Assembly (NCBI GenBank): GCA_902612605.1
Contig: CACMDY010000008.1
Coordinates: 1-34,283 of the forward strand
Length of the DNA stretch: 34,283 nt
Origin: an uncultured Pelagibacteraceae bacterium
Lineage (GTDB): Bacteria; Pseudomonadota; Alphaproteobacteria; Pelagibacterales; Pelagibacteraceae
Direction of reading: 5' to 3'
The position numbers and the translations under genes were made by a program. Below the pieces are notes generated by a model. It made no database searches. It was not told the origin of the DNA and saw only the letters and a program-made list of their open reading frames with translations. Each line of letters opens with the position of its first letter. Within the stretch, counting starts at the first letter, position 1. Below are positions 6,041 to 13,933 of this stretch, piece by piece.

Positions 6041-7308
6041 CAGTAGCAATAATCTTATTTTTGTTATTTTTTGTGCTTTTTTTAGGAGTGCCAATAGCAT
6101 TTGGTTTAGGTTCTATAGGATTGGGTTTAATGTTATTTGGAGATATTTCTCCTTTAATGATCCCACAAACTTTTTACAGTGTGGCAGATAACTTTATTTT
6201 ATTGGCTGTTCCGATGTTTTTGATGATGTCTAATATATTATTAAAAGCAGGTGTTGGAGAAGATCTTTTTAATTTTGCTCAAAGCTGGGTTGGAAATTTT
6301 CCAGGCGGTTTAGCAATAGCAACTATAGTTTCTTGCAGTATTTTTGCTGCTATATCTGGATCATCAGTGGCTACTGCAGCAACAATCTCAACTGTAGCAT
6401 TTCCTGCAATGATTAATAGAGGTTATCACAGAAACTTTACTTTAGGTATTTTGGCAGCGGGAGGAACTTTAGGGATTTTAATTCCTCCATCAATTCCAAT
6501 GATTGTTTATGCATTTGTTGTTGAAGAGTCTGTACTAAGTATGTTCCTTGCAGGAATTGGGCCAGGAATAGTTTTAGCATTATTTTTTATTATCTTTTCA
6601 GTTTTTTACGTGAAATTTTTTAATAAAGAAGTTCAAAATGTATCCAGTACTTTAGAAGAAAAAATTAAATACACAAAAAGAGGTTTGCCAATATTATTAA
6701 TGGCCTTCATCATGTTAGGTGGAATTTATGCTGGAATTTATACACCAACAGAAGCAGGTGGTATTGGTTTTTTAATATCATTTATCTATGTTGTGGCTAA
6801 AAAAAGATTAGATTTTAAAGGTTTTATCGAAGCTGGTTTGGAGACAATGAAAACTACAGTTACTATATTTATAATTATTGCAGGAGCTAAAGTTTTTGGT
6901 AAAGCAATTTCTCTTTATAGAATTCCTCAAGATTTATCATCTTTCATAGTTACAAATATTAATGAGACTGGTTTATTTATACTTGTTGTTTGTATTACTT
7001 TGTTAATCTTAGGATTTATAATGGAAACCCTGTCATTAATTTTAATCATGATGCCTATATTTTCGATTTCAATTGCTGCAATGAATATTGATTTAATTTG
7101 GTTTGGAATAATTTTTACGTTAATGATTGAGTGCGCATTAATTACACCTCCGGTTGGACTAAATATTTATGTTCTCCAAGCAATTGGTAAAGCAAAAATG
7201 TCAGAAATAGCTAAAGGTGTGATACCTTTTGTCATTATAATGTTATTTACAGTATTTGTTATTTACTTATTCCCTGACCTAGCATTATATATACCTTTTA
7301 AATTATAA
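6037..7308 (+). CDS. dctM: TRAP transporter large permease (DctM family)
   Basis: This 423-residue protein has about twelve membrane segments. It shows DctM signatures: GVPIAFGLGSIGL at the N-terminus, SIFAAISGSSVATAATISTVAFPAM (about 106-130), LGILIPPSIPMIVYAFV and the C-terminal ALITPPVGLNIYVLQAI. It is the sodium-coupled transport channel of the TRAP system, acting in the inner membrane with DctQ. Length is normal for the family. The start overlaps the dctQ stop (ATGA), and the next gene follows after two bases, so the catabolic lyase is very likely co-transcribed. Confidence 0.93.
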   Translation: MTVAIILFLLFFVLFLGVPIAFGLGSIGLGLMLFGDISPLMIPQTFYSVADNFILLAVPMFLMMSNILLKAGVGEDLFNFAQSWVGNFPGGLAIATIVSCSIFAAISGSSVATAATISTVAFPAMINRGYHRNFTLGILAAGGTLGILIPPSIPMIVYAFVVEESVLSMFLAGIGPGIVLALFFIIFSVFYVKFFNKEVQNVSSTLEEKIKYTKRGLPILLMAFIMLGGIYAGIYTPTEAGGIGFLISFIYVVAKKRLDFKGFIEAGLETMKTTVTIFIIIAGAKVFGKAISLYRIPQDLSSFIVTNINETGLFILVVCITLLILGFIMETLSLILIMMPIFSISIAAMNIDLIWFGIIFTLMIECALITPPVGLNIYVLQAIGKAKMSEIAKGVIPFVIIMLFTVFVIYLFPDLALYIPFKL

Positions 7309-7310
7309 AT

Positions 7311-8186
7311 ATGTTTTCAAAAATAAAATCAAAAGATAAAGCAGAACAATTAAGACAACTATTAAATGGACCAGAAATAATTGTAATGCCTGGATGCTTT
7401 GATGCATTATCAGCAAAATTAATTGAAAGAGAAGGTTTGAAAGTTGGATTTATGTCTGGCTTCAGTGTTTCATCTACAAAGCTTGGTATGCCGGACACAG
7501 GTTTAATTTCTTTTTCTGAAATGGCAGAACAAGTAAGAAATATATGTAATGCTACATCAATTCCAATAATATTTGATGGGGATACTGGATATGGAAATTC
7601 AGTAAACGTATTTAGAACTGTAAGAGGATATGCGGATGCAGGAGCAGCTGGTGTGATGATTGAAGACCAAAAGTGGCCAAAAAAATGTGGTCACACAAAA
7701 GGTAAAGATGTTGTCGATCTTGATGAGGCAAACTCAAGAATTAAAGCTGCGGTGGATGCAAGAGAATATGGAAATAAAGATATCTTAATAATGGCAAGAA
7801 CTGATGCCATAGCAACTAGAGGATTAGATGATGCAATTAAAAGAATGCAATCGTTTTCAAAACTTGGCGTTGATATTTTATTTATTGAAGCTGTTAAAAA
7901 TAAAGAAGATATGAAAAGAATTATCAAAGAAGTTCCAGGTCATCATATGTTAAATTTGATCGAAGATGGTGAAACCCCATTATTAGAAATTAATGAAATA
8001 GAGGAAATTGGTTATAAAATTGCTGTAATGCCTCTAACCCTAATGAGTGCATCAGTAAAAACGATGCAAGAATGTTTGAATAATATGAAAAATAAAGTTT
8101 ATAATAAAAATGTTTCTAAATTTTCAGACTTAAGAGATATAGTTGGCTTCAACGAATATTACGATATTGAAGACAAATATAAATAA
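7311..8186 (+). CDS. isocitrate lyase/PEP mutase superfamily lyase (methylisocitrate lyase-like)
   Basis: This is a 291-residue TIM-barrel enzyme. Visible motifs are MPGCFDALSAKL (26-37), the metal-binding DGDTGYG (89-95), and MIEDQ...KKCGH (116-128) with the catalytic Cys126 typical of true lyases of the family; phosphonate mutases lack it. It therefore probably cleaves or forms a C-C bond in a 2-hydroxy di- or tricarboxylate, such as 2-methylisocitrate, 2,3-dimethylmalate or a related acid. No methylcitrate synthase or dehydratase is nearby, so assignment to propionate degradation is not supported. Immediate linkage to the TRAP operon suggests that its substrate derives from the imported acid. 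Confidence 0.85.
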   Translation: MFSKIKSKDKAEQLRQLLNGPEIIVMPGCFDALSAKLIEREGLKVGFMSGFSVSSTKLGMPDTGLISFSEMAEQVRNICNATSIPIIFDGDTGYGNSVNVFRTVRGYADAGAAGVMIEDQKWPKKCGHTKGKDVVDLDEANSRIKAAVDAREYGNKDILIMARTDAIATRGLDDAIKRMQSFSKLGVDILFIEAVKNKEDMKRIIKEVPGHHMLNLIEDGETPLLEINEIEEIGYKIAVMPLTLMSASVKTMQECLNNMKNKVYNKNVSKFSDLRDIVGFNEYYDIEDKYK

Positions 8187-8407
8187 TGTTTCCAAAAAAA
8201 TTCTCTAAAATTCTTTTCGTTTTTTTTATGGGTTTAGGAATGAGTTTGTTAATGACCCTAATTATTACATTTATAAATACAGGTTATGATGAATTTTATT
8301 ATAAAAGATTTTTCAAAGCTTGGTCTATTAGTTTGCCAGTTGCATTAGTTGCAACAACTTTTGTTGCACCGTTGGTTAATAAATTAGTGGAAAAAATTAC
8401 TAAATAG
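8186..8407 (+). CDS. DUF2798 small membrane protein
   Basis: This 73-residue protein has two membrane segments (ILFVFFMGLGMSLLMTLIITFIN and SLPVALVATTFVAPLV) separated by a loop with FFKAWSISLPVA, which is the DUF2798 pattern. Its function is unknown. The start overlaps the lyase stop by one base (TAATG). It lies 12 bases upstream of the dehydrogenase, within one transcription unit with the TRAP genes. Confidence 0.75.
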   Translation: MFPKKFSKILFVFFMGLGMSLLMTLIITFINTGYDEFYYKRFFKAWSISLPVALVATTFVAPLVNKLVEKITK

Positions 8408-8419
8408 AGAGGATGTCAT

Positions 8420-9334
8420 ATGAGTGAAAATATAGCTTTTATAGGAGTTGGTAATATGGGAAACCCAATGGCCTGTAATTTAAAGAACGCAGGGAAAAAG
8501 GTTAAGGTTTTTGATGTTTCTAAAGAAATGATTGATAAAGCAGTTGAAAATAATCTTGATGTTGAGAAGGATTTTGGAAAACTAATCAATAGTGAAACGT
8601 CTGTAGTAATCACTATGTTACCCGAGGGAAAACATTCAAAAGAAGTTTATTTAAAAGAAAATGGTGTTCTAGATAAAGTTTCTAAAAATTGTCTACTAAT
8701 AGATTGTTCAACAATTGATATAAATACCTCTAAAGAAATAGGAAAGAAAGCAAATGAAAAAGGTATTAAGATGATTGATGCACCAGTAAGTGGTGGTGTG
8801 ATGGGTGCACAAAAAGCAACTTTAAATATTATGGTTGGTGGATCAAATGATGCATTTAATCAAGCTTTACCTATTTTAAAATTAATGGGTAAAAATATTT
8901 ATCATGCTGGAGAGATAGGAAGCGGAAACGGTGCAAAGATTTGTAACAACATGTCTCTTGGAATAACAATGATTGCTGCTTCAGAGTCATTAATGTTAGC
9001 AAGAAGATTGAATATAGATATAAAGAAAGTTCATGAAATTATGAAAAATGCTTCCGGAAATAGTTGGCCTATTTCAGTTTATCCACCTTTACCTGGATTA
9101 ATTGAAGGAACTCCATCTAACAATAAATATAAGCCAGGCTTTTCTGCAGGTATGATGAACAAAGATTTAAAACTTGCAAATGAATGTGCTAAAAATGCAA
9201 ATGCATCTACTCCATTAGGAGAGATGGCATTAGAAATATATTCAAAATTTTGTGAGGATGGAAACAGTTCGAAAGATTTTTCTGCTATATCAAAGGTAAT
9301 TGGTGGAGATGCTTGGGATTATCCAATAGAATAA
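8420..9334 (+). CDS. mmsB: 3-hydroxyisobutyrate dehydrogenase-like enzyme
   Basis: This 304-residue enzyme of the beta-hydroxyacid dehydrogenase family has an AGAGAGGATG ribosome site. The NAD-binding GVGNMG is at 9-14, substrate-binding DAPVSGG at 120-126, and catalytic Lys173 sits in GAKICNN. The C-terminal part keeps NNKYKPGFSAGMMNKDL, close to authentic MmsB. It would oxidise 3-hydroxyisobutyrate (valine breakdown) to methylmalonate semialdehyde. Because it ends the TRAP-lyase operon, a related hydroxymethyl acid is also possible. No valine-pathway partners are in the window. Its stop directly abuts the stop of the convergent DUF924 gene. Confidence 0.85.
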   Translation: MSENIAFIGVGNMGNPMACNLKNAGKKVKVFDVSKEMIDKAVENNLDVEKDFGKLINSETSVVITMLPEGKHSKEVYLKENGVLDKVSKNCLLIDCSTIDINTSKEIGKKANEKGIKMIDAPVSGGVMGAQKATLNIMVGGSNDAFNQALPILKLMGKNIYHAGEIGSGNGAKICNNMSLGITMIAASESLMLARRLNIDIKKVHEIMKNASGNSWPISVYPPLPGLIEGTPSNNKYKPGFSAGMMNKDLKLANECAKNANASTPLGEMALEIYSKFCEDGNSSKDFSAISKVIGGDAWDYPIE

Positions 9335-9895
9335 TTACCAAGAGGAATTTGGACTCTCCAAAAATTTTAACTCATCCGGTGTAGATTTTCTCCCCATAAC
9401 TTTATTTCGATGCGGATATCTATGAAATCGTTTAATTGCAGCGGTATGATCTTTCCAAAATTTTTTTATCTCATTATAGTTTGGATGATTAGATAAATAA
9501 TTATCTAACAATTTATATGCTCTATCATGATCTATAACTTCTTCACTGTGGATGTATGGCAATAGCATGAAAAAACGTTGATATTCATCCATTTGATCAA
9601 GATACCCGTTATAGACTGCATCATTTACAATCAGTCTTGCTTTATGATCAAACTCAAAAGCTTTTTTATCATCTCTATATAAATTTCTTGAAAATTGATC
9701 CAATAAAATAACTAAAGCTAGAGTGCTTAATGGTTCATCTTGCCAATCATCATATTCATTTAAAGTAGCTTTTTCATGATCATCTTTGAATTTGTCTCTA
9801 ATCAATTGATCAAAATTATCATCTCTTTTAAATCGCTTTTCAACGACCATATCATCAAACCAAAAATCTAATATTGCTTTGGCTCTATCATTCAT
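9335..9895 (-). CDS. DUF924 family protein
   Basis: This protein of about 186 residues has the DUF924 signatures: ILDFWF at the N-terminus, LSTLALVILLDQFSRNLYRD in the middle, RFFMLLPYIHSEE, then FHRYPHRNKVMGR and TPDELKFL near the end. The family is all-helical and TPR-like, common in proteobacteria and plants, with unknown function. I take ATG 9895, which overlaps the preceding stop by eight bases; a TTG at 9907 would add four residues. It is the last gene of the peptide-transport operon and has no terminator before the convergent gene. Confidence 0.85.
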   Translation of the reverse strand: MNDRAKAILDFWFDDMVVEKRFKRDDNFDQLIRDKFKDDHEKATLNEYDDWQDEPLSTLALVILLDQFSRNLYRDDKKAFEFDHKARLIVNDAVYNGYLDQMDEYQRFFMLLPYIHSEEVIDHDRAYKLLDNYLSNHPNYNEIKKFWKDHTAAIKRFHRYPHRNKVMGRKSTPDELKFLESPNSSW

Positions 9896-10280
9896 AAACT
9901 TTGTCAACTTTTACCTGATATGATTCAACAAGTCTGTTAGTTTCATTTGCCATTGCAACAACTGCAATAAGTTCACTTAACATCTCTGTAGTAGCACCTT
10001 TAGATTTAGCAGCGATACTGTGAGATTTAATACAATACTCACAACTATTTGTCATTGAAACTGCAACATAAATAAGCTCTTTTGTCATTTCATCCAAAGC
10101 ACCTTTTTTCATCACTTGCTGTATAGAAGTCCAAGTTCTCTCTAAAGTTTCTGGGTTGTTGGCTAACATTTTCCAAAAATTGTTTATGTAGTCTGTATTT
10201 CTCTTCTTTTTTATATCTTCAAATACCTCTTTCACTTTTCCTGTAGCATCAGCTTCTTCAATCATATTAAAAACTGCCAT
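9888..10280 (-). CDS. AhpD-like carboxymuconolactone decarboxylase family protein
   Basis: This 130-residue helical protein has CEYC at 80-83 followed by His87 (CEYCIKSH). This is the redox CxxC-x3-H arrangement of AhpD-type alkylhydroperoxidases. The region before it (MTKELIYVAVSMTNS) and after it (SIAAKSKGATTEMLSELIAVVAMAN) also matches. It probably acts as a thiol peroxidase or reductase. It follows the ABC ATPase by nine bases in the same direction and overlaps the DUF924 gene by eight, so it is co-transcribed with the peptide transporter. Confidence 0.85.
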   Translation of the reverse strand: MAVFNMIEEADATGKVKEVFEDIKKKRNTDYINNFWKMLANNPETLERTWTSIQQVMKKGALDEMTKELIYVAVSMTNSCEYCIKSHSIAAKSKGATTEMLSELIAVVAMANETNRLVESYQVKVDKVYE

Positions 10281-10289
10281 TTCACCTCC

Positions 10290-11972
10290 TTAATTGTAAA
10301 TTGTTTCTATTTTAGGCATTAATCTTAATAATTCCTTAGTATATTCATGATTTGGATTTTTAAACAACTCTTCCGTCTCAGACACTTCGCATAGTTTTCC
10401 ATTCCTTAAAACTCCAATATCATCACACATTTGTCGAACAACTGGTAGATCATGACTTATAAAAAGGATAGTTAAATTAAGTTGTTCTTGTAAATCTTTA
10501 AGTAAATTTAGTATTTGAGCCTGAATACTCACATCCAAAGCAGATGTTGGCTCATCACAAACTAATAACCTTGGTTTTGTTGCTAATGCTCTTGCAATAG
10601 AAATTCTTTGTCTCTGTCCTCCTGAAAACTCATGAGGATATCTTTCGGCTGAAGACTTGGATAACTCCACAGAGTCTAAGAGATCATTTATATACTCATT
10701 TAATTCATTAGAGCTAATATTTGCATCATGTAACTTTATAGGTTCAGCAATGATATCTTTAACCTTAAGCCTACCATTCAACGAAGAGTAGGGATCTTGG
10801 AATATCATTTGAATTTGTTTTCTAAATTTAAGTAATTCTTTGTTACTTTTTATATTATTAATACATACATCATCAAAATAAATTTCACCTGAGGTGGGTT
10901 TAAATAAATTAACAATCATTTTTGCAATTGTAGTTTTTCCACTGCCACTTTCACCAACAAGTCCAAAAGATTTTCCTTCTTGTATATTAAATGAAACAGT
11001 ATCAACTGCTAATACATTATTTTGAGACTTTTCTGTAAAAAAACCTTCATTAAAAGTTTTACAAAGATTTTTTATTTGAACTAAATCTTTTTTTAAAATC
11101 TCTCTTTTATTCCATCTATTTAAAATTTTTAAATTAATATTTTCCTGGTTATTATTTTCTTTTTCTATAATTTTAAATCTGGATATCTTTTTATTTGTGG
11201 GAGGAACAGAACTAACTAAACTTTTTGTATAAGTTTCTTTTGGTTCTGTTAATATTTGCTTTGTTGTTCCCAATTCTACCAAATTACCATTTTTCATTAC
11301 AGCAACTCTATTGGTAGTCTCTGCTATAACTCCCATATCATGTGTAATTAAGATAACTGCTAAATTTCTTTCTTTAGTCAGCTTTTTGATAAGTTCTAAT
11401 ATTTGTGATTGTATTGATACATCAAGTGCAGTTGTGGGCTCATCTGCAATTAACAACTCTGGTTCGCAACATAAAGAAAGTGATATAACAACCCTTTGTC
11501 TCATACCCCCTGAGAATTGATGAGGATAATCATCAAATCTTTTTTCAGCATCTTTTATACCTACTTCTTTTAAAAGATTTATTGATTTTTCTTTTGCTTC
11601 TGAGTTACTGAGGTTTAGATGAGTTTGGATTGTTTCAATAAGTTGTTGTCCAATTGTTAAGATAGGATTTAAAGATGTCTGAGGATCTTGAAAAATAAAT
11701 CCGATTTTTTTTCCTCTTAAACTTAGAATATTTTTTTTATTTTCATGAATATTTATATCACTTAAATAAATTGATCCTTCAGATACTTTCCCTGGTTCAT
11801 CAATTAAATCAATTATTGCATTTGCTACAGTACTTTTCCCAGACCCAGATTCCCCAACTAATCCTACAATTTCGCCTCTTCTTATCTCAATATTAATATC
11901 TTTTGCTGCATGAACCGTCTCTTTTCTCAATTTATAATCCACACTTAAATTTTGTATTTTTAAAAAACTCAT
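10290..11972 (-). CDS. peptide-type ABC transporter, fused double ATPase (DppD-DppF / GsiA type)
   Basis: This 560-residue protein contains two complete ABC ATPase domains. The first has Walker A GESGSGKST at 40-48, signature FSGGMRQR at 153-160 and Walker B LLIADEP. The second has Walker A GESGSGKTT at 340-348, signature FSGGQRQR at 449-456 and Walker B LLVCDEP. Each has the oligopeptide-type region after its ATPase core (YTKSLVSSVPP and YTKELLRLMP). Fusion of the two subunits is as in GsiA and YejF. It drives uptake through the permeases encoded upstream and overlaps the second permease by ATGA. Confidence 0.95.
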   Translation of the reverse strand: MSFLKIQNLSVDYKLRKETVHAAKDINIEIRRGEIVGLVGESGSGKSTVANAIIDLIDEPGKVSEGSIYLSDINIHENKKNILSLRGKKIGFIFQDPQTSLNPILTIGQQLIETIQTHLNLSNSEAKEKSINLLKEVGIKDAEKRFDDYPHQFSGGMRQRVVISLSLCCEPELLIADEPTTALDVSIQSQILELIKKLTKERNLAVILITHDMGVIAETTNRVAVMKNGNLVELGTTKQILTEPKETYTKSLVSSVPPTNKKISRFKIIEKENNNQENINLKILNRWNKREILKKDLVQIKNLCKTFNEGFFTEKSQNNVLAVDTVSFNIQEGKSFGLVGESGSGKTTIAKMIVNLFKPTSGEIYFDDVCINNIKSNKELLKFRKQIQMIFQDPYSSLNGRLKVKDIIAEPIKLHDANISSNELNEYINDLLDSVELSKSSAERYPHEFSGGQRQRISIARALATKPRLLVCDEPTSALDVSIQAQILNLLKDLQEQLNLTILFISHDLPVVRQMCDDIGVLRNGKLCEVSETEELFKNPNHEYTKELLRLMPKIETIYN

Positions 11973-12898
11973 TTTTTCAATTTAGGATTAAGTGTGTCTC
12001 TCATCCAGTCTCCTAATAGATTAATGGAAAAAGCTAAAACAACTAAGAATATTGCTGGGAAAAAGGTAATCCACCACTCACCAGAAAATAAAAAGTCATT
12101 TCCAAGTCTAATTAAAGTTCCTAAAGAAGGAGTAGTTGGAGGAACGCCAACACCCAAGAAACTAAGTGTAGCCTCTGCAATGATTGCTAATGCAAGACCT
12201 ATAGTTCCTATAACAAGAACTGGTCTCATTATATTTGGAAGAATATGCTTAAACATTACTATAAAATTAGAAACTCCAATAATTGTTGAAGCTGAAACAT
12301 AATCTTTATTTTTTTCAACTAAAGTTGCTGCTCTTGATACTCTTGCAAACTGTGGCCACTCTGAAATACCAATTGCAAAAATTAAAACATATATTGCCAT
12401 CTCGTCATGAAGTTCACGCGAAATTATACCTCGTGCAATACCATCAACCAGAAGTGCCATCAAAATACTTGGAACTGTTAACTGAACATCAGTTAATCGC
12501 ATAACAATCATTTCATACTTGCCACCAAAAAAACCAGCAGTAAGACCTAATCCAACTCCTAAAATTAAACTAAATAAAATTGCTGAGAAACCAACAATCA
12601 AAGATATTCTAGATCCATAAAGAATAGTTGATAACATATCTCTTCCTTGTCCGTCAGTACCAAGTAAAAATTCTACTTTTCCATCACTAGTCCAAGATGG
12701 TGGAGTGAATGCATCCATTAAAGATAAAGATGATGGATCGAATGGATTATAAGGTGTGATAAATTCTACAAAAAATGAACAGAAAAATATTATTACTAAT
12801 AAAATCGATGAAACTATTGCTGTAGGAGATTTTATAAAACTAAAATAAATTTCACTATCTTTTATTTTATCCCAAGTTGTTAAAGCTTTATTATCCAC
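11969..12898 (-). CDS. peptide-type ABC permease (DppC family)
   Basis: This 309-residue inner-membrane protein has an N-terminal cytoplasmic stretch, a first membrane helix, and a periplasmic loop containing LLGTDGQGRDMLSTILYGSRISL. The LGTD..GRD motif is characteristic of OppC/DppC subunits. It continues with the EAA-like loop SRAATLVEKNKDYVSAS and LPNIMRPVLV, and ends GDWMRDTLNPKLKK. It pairs with the DppB-type permease, overlapping it by eight bases. Confidence 0.94.
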   Translation of the reverse strand: MDNKALTTWDKIKDSEIYFSFIKSPTAIVSSILLVIIFFCSFFVEFITPYNPFDPSSLSLMDAFTPPSWTSDGKVEFLLGTDGQGRDMLSTILYGSRISLIVGFSAILFSLILGVGLGLTAGFFGGKYEMIVMRLTDVQLTVPSILMALLVDGIARGIISRELHDEMAIYVLIFAIGISEWPQFARVSRAATLVEKNKDYVSASTIIGVSNFIVMFKHILPNIMRPVLVIGTIGLALAIIAEATLSFLGVGVPPTTPSLGTLIRLGNDFLFSGEWWITFFPAIFLVVLAFSINLLGDWMRDTLNPKLKK

Positions 12899-13874
12899 TA
12901 GCTGAATCTCCTTTAACTCTAATTCTTGGGTCTATAAAGTAATACAAGATATCGACTATAAAATTTATCATTACAAAAACGAATGCTATAAATACTAAAT
13001 ATGCTGACATAATTGGAATATCTACAAACTGAACAGCTTGAATGAAAAGAAATCCCATACCTGGCCATTGAAATACTGTTTCCGTAATAATTGAAAATGC
13101 AATTAATGTTCCAATATTTATACCAGCAATAGTTATTACTGGAATTAGTCCATTTTTAAGTGCGTGCTTATAATTAATACTTTTTTCATTAATGCCTCTG
13201 GCTCTTGCAAACTTTATGTAATCAGTCTGAAGTATTTCCATCATTTCAGCTCTAACAAGTCTTATTATATAGGTCATTTGGAAAAGACTTAAAGTAACTG
13301 ATGGTAATATGATTGCTTTTAATCCTGATATGGTTAAAAAGCCTGTCGACCAAAATCCTAGATCTACCACCTCGCCTCTTCCAAACGATGGTAGAACGCC
13401 CAATATAACTGCAAAAAGATAAATAAATAAAATACCAATTACAAAAGTTGGAAGAGAAACACCTAATAAAGAAACTGCCAAGATAAAATCACTCAAAAAA
13501 CCTTTTCTTTTTATGCCTGTATATACTCCCAATAAAGTACCAGAAACCAATGCAATTAGAGCAGATATTAAAACTAATTCAATTGTTGCAGGTAATCTTT
13601 CAATGATTAATTCTGATACAGGTCTTCTTAATTGATAAGATATTCCAAATTCTCCTTTAGAGGCATTAATTATAAACCTAGTAAATTGTACATGAATTGG
13701 GTCCATTAAACCCAAAGTTTCTCTTAACTCAGCTCTTTCTTCATCTGATGTTTCCTCACCTACCATGTTATTTATTGGGTCTCCTACAAAATTAAAAAGA
13801 GAAAAAGATACAAAAGCTACGACAAGCATAACCATTGCAGATTGAAACAATCGTTTAAAAAAATACTTTATCAA
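12891..13874 (-). CDS. peptide-type ABC permease (DppB family)
   Basis: This 327-residue permease has six predicted membrane segments. The N-terminus (YFFKRLFQSAMVMLVVAFVSFSLFNFVGDPI) is typical of OppB/DppB proteins. The EAA loop reads RAEMMEILQTDYIKFARARGI with KHALKNGLIPVITIAG following. The C-terminus is DILYYFIDPRIR, the family's conserved end. It is separated from the binding-protein gene by a 59-base spacer carrying a strong hairpin. Confidence 0.94.
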   Translation of the reverse strand: MIKYFFKRLFQSAMVMLVVAFVSFSLFNFVGDPINNMVGEETSDEERAELRETLGLMDPIHVQFTRFIINASKGEFGISYQLRRPVSELIIERLPATIELVLISALIALVSGTLLGVYTGIKRKGFLSDFILAVSLLGVSLPTFVIGILFIYLFAVILGVLPSFGRGEVVDLGFWSTGFLTISGLKAIILPSVTLSLFQMTYIIRLVRAEMMEILQTDYIKFARARGINEKSINYKHALKNGLIPVITIAGINIGTLIAFSIITETVFQWPGMGFLFIQAVQFVDIPIMSAYLVFIAFVFVMINFIVDILYYFIDPRIRVKGDSASG

Positions 13875-13895
13875 TTTATGAAATTTTATTTTTAT

Positions 13896-13923
13896 ACAAG
13901 CCCTTTAATTAAAAAGGGCTTGT
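13896..13923 (-). promoter_or_regulatory. long inverted repeat between dppA-like and dppB-like genes
   Basis: A perfect 11-bp stem (ACAAGCCCTTT with AAAGGGCTTGT, 6-base loop) sits 10 bases after the binding-protein stop. On the minus strand it is followed by A-rich rather than T-rich sequence, so it is not a clear intrinsic terminator. It more likely stabilises the 3' end of the binding-protein message after processing. Confidence 0.65.
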
Positions 13924-13933
13924 AATAAATTAT

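Noticed and set aside
7311..8186. Phosphoenolpyruvate mutase or phosphonate-related identity for the lyase
   Set aside because: The KKCGH motif with Cys126 is that of carbon-carbon lyases, and no phosphonate genes are near.
11994..12504. Two plus-strand open frames opposite the DppC-like permease
   Set aside because: They are low-complexity Lys/Ile/Leu translations without ribosome sites and are antisense to a clear permease gene.
13896..13923. Reading the dppA/dppB inverted repeat as an intrinsic terminator
   Set aside because: Neither strand has a T-tract after the stem; kept as a regulatory or stabilising hairpin instead.
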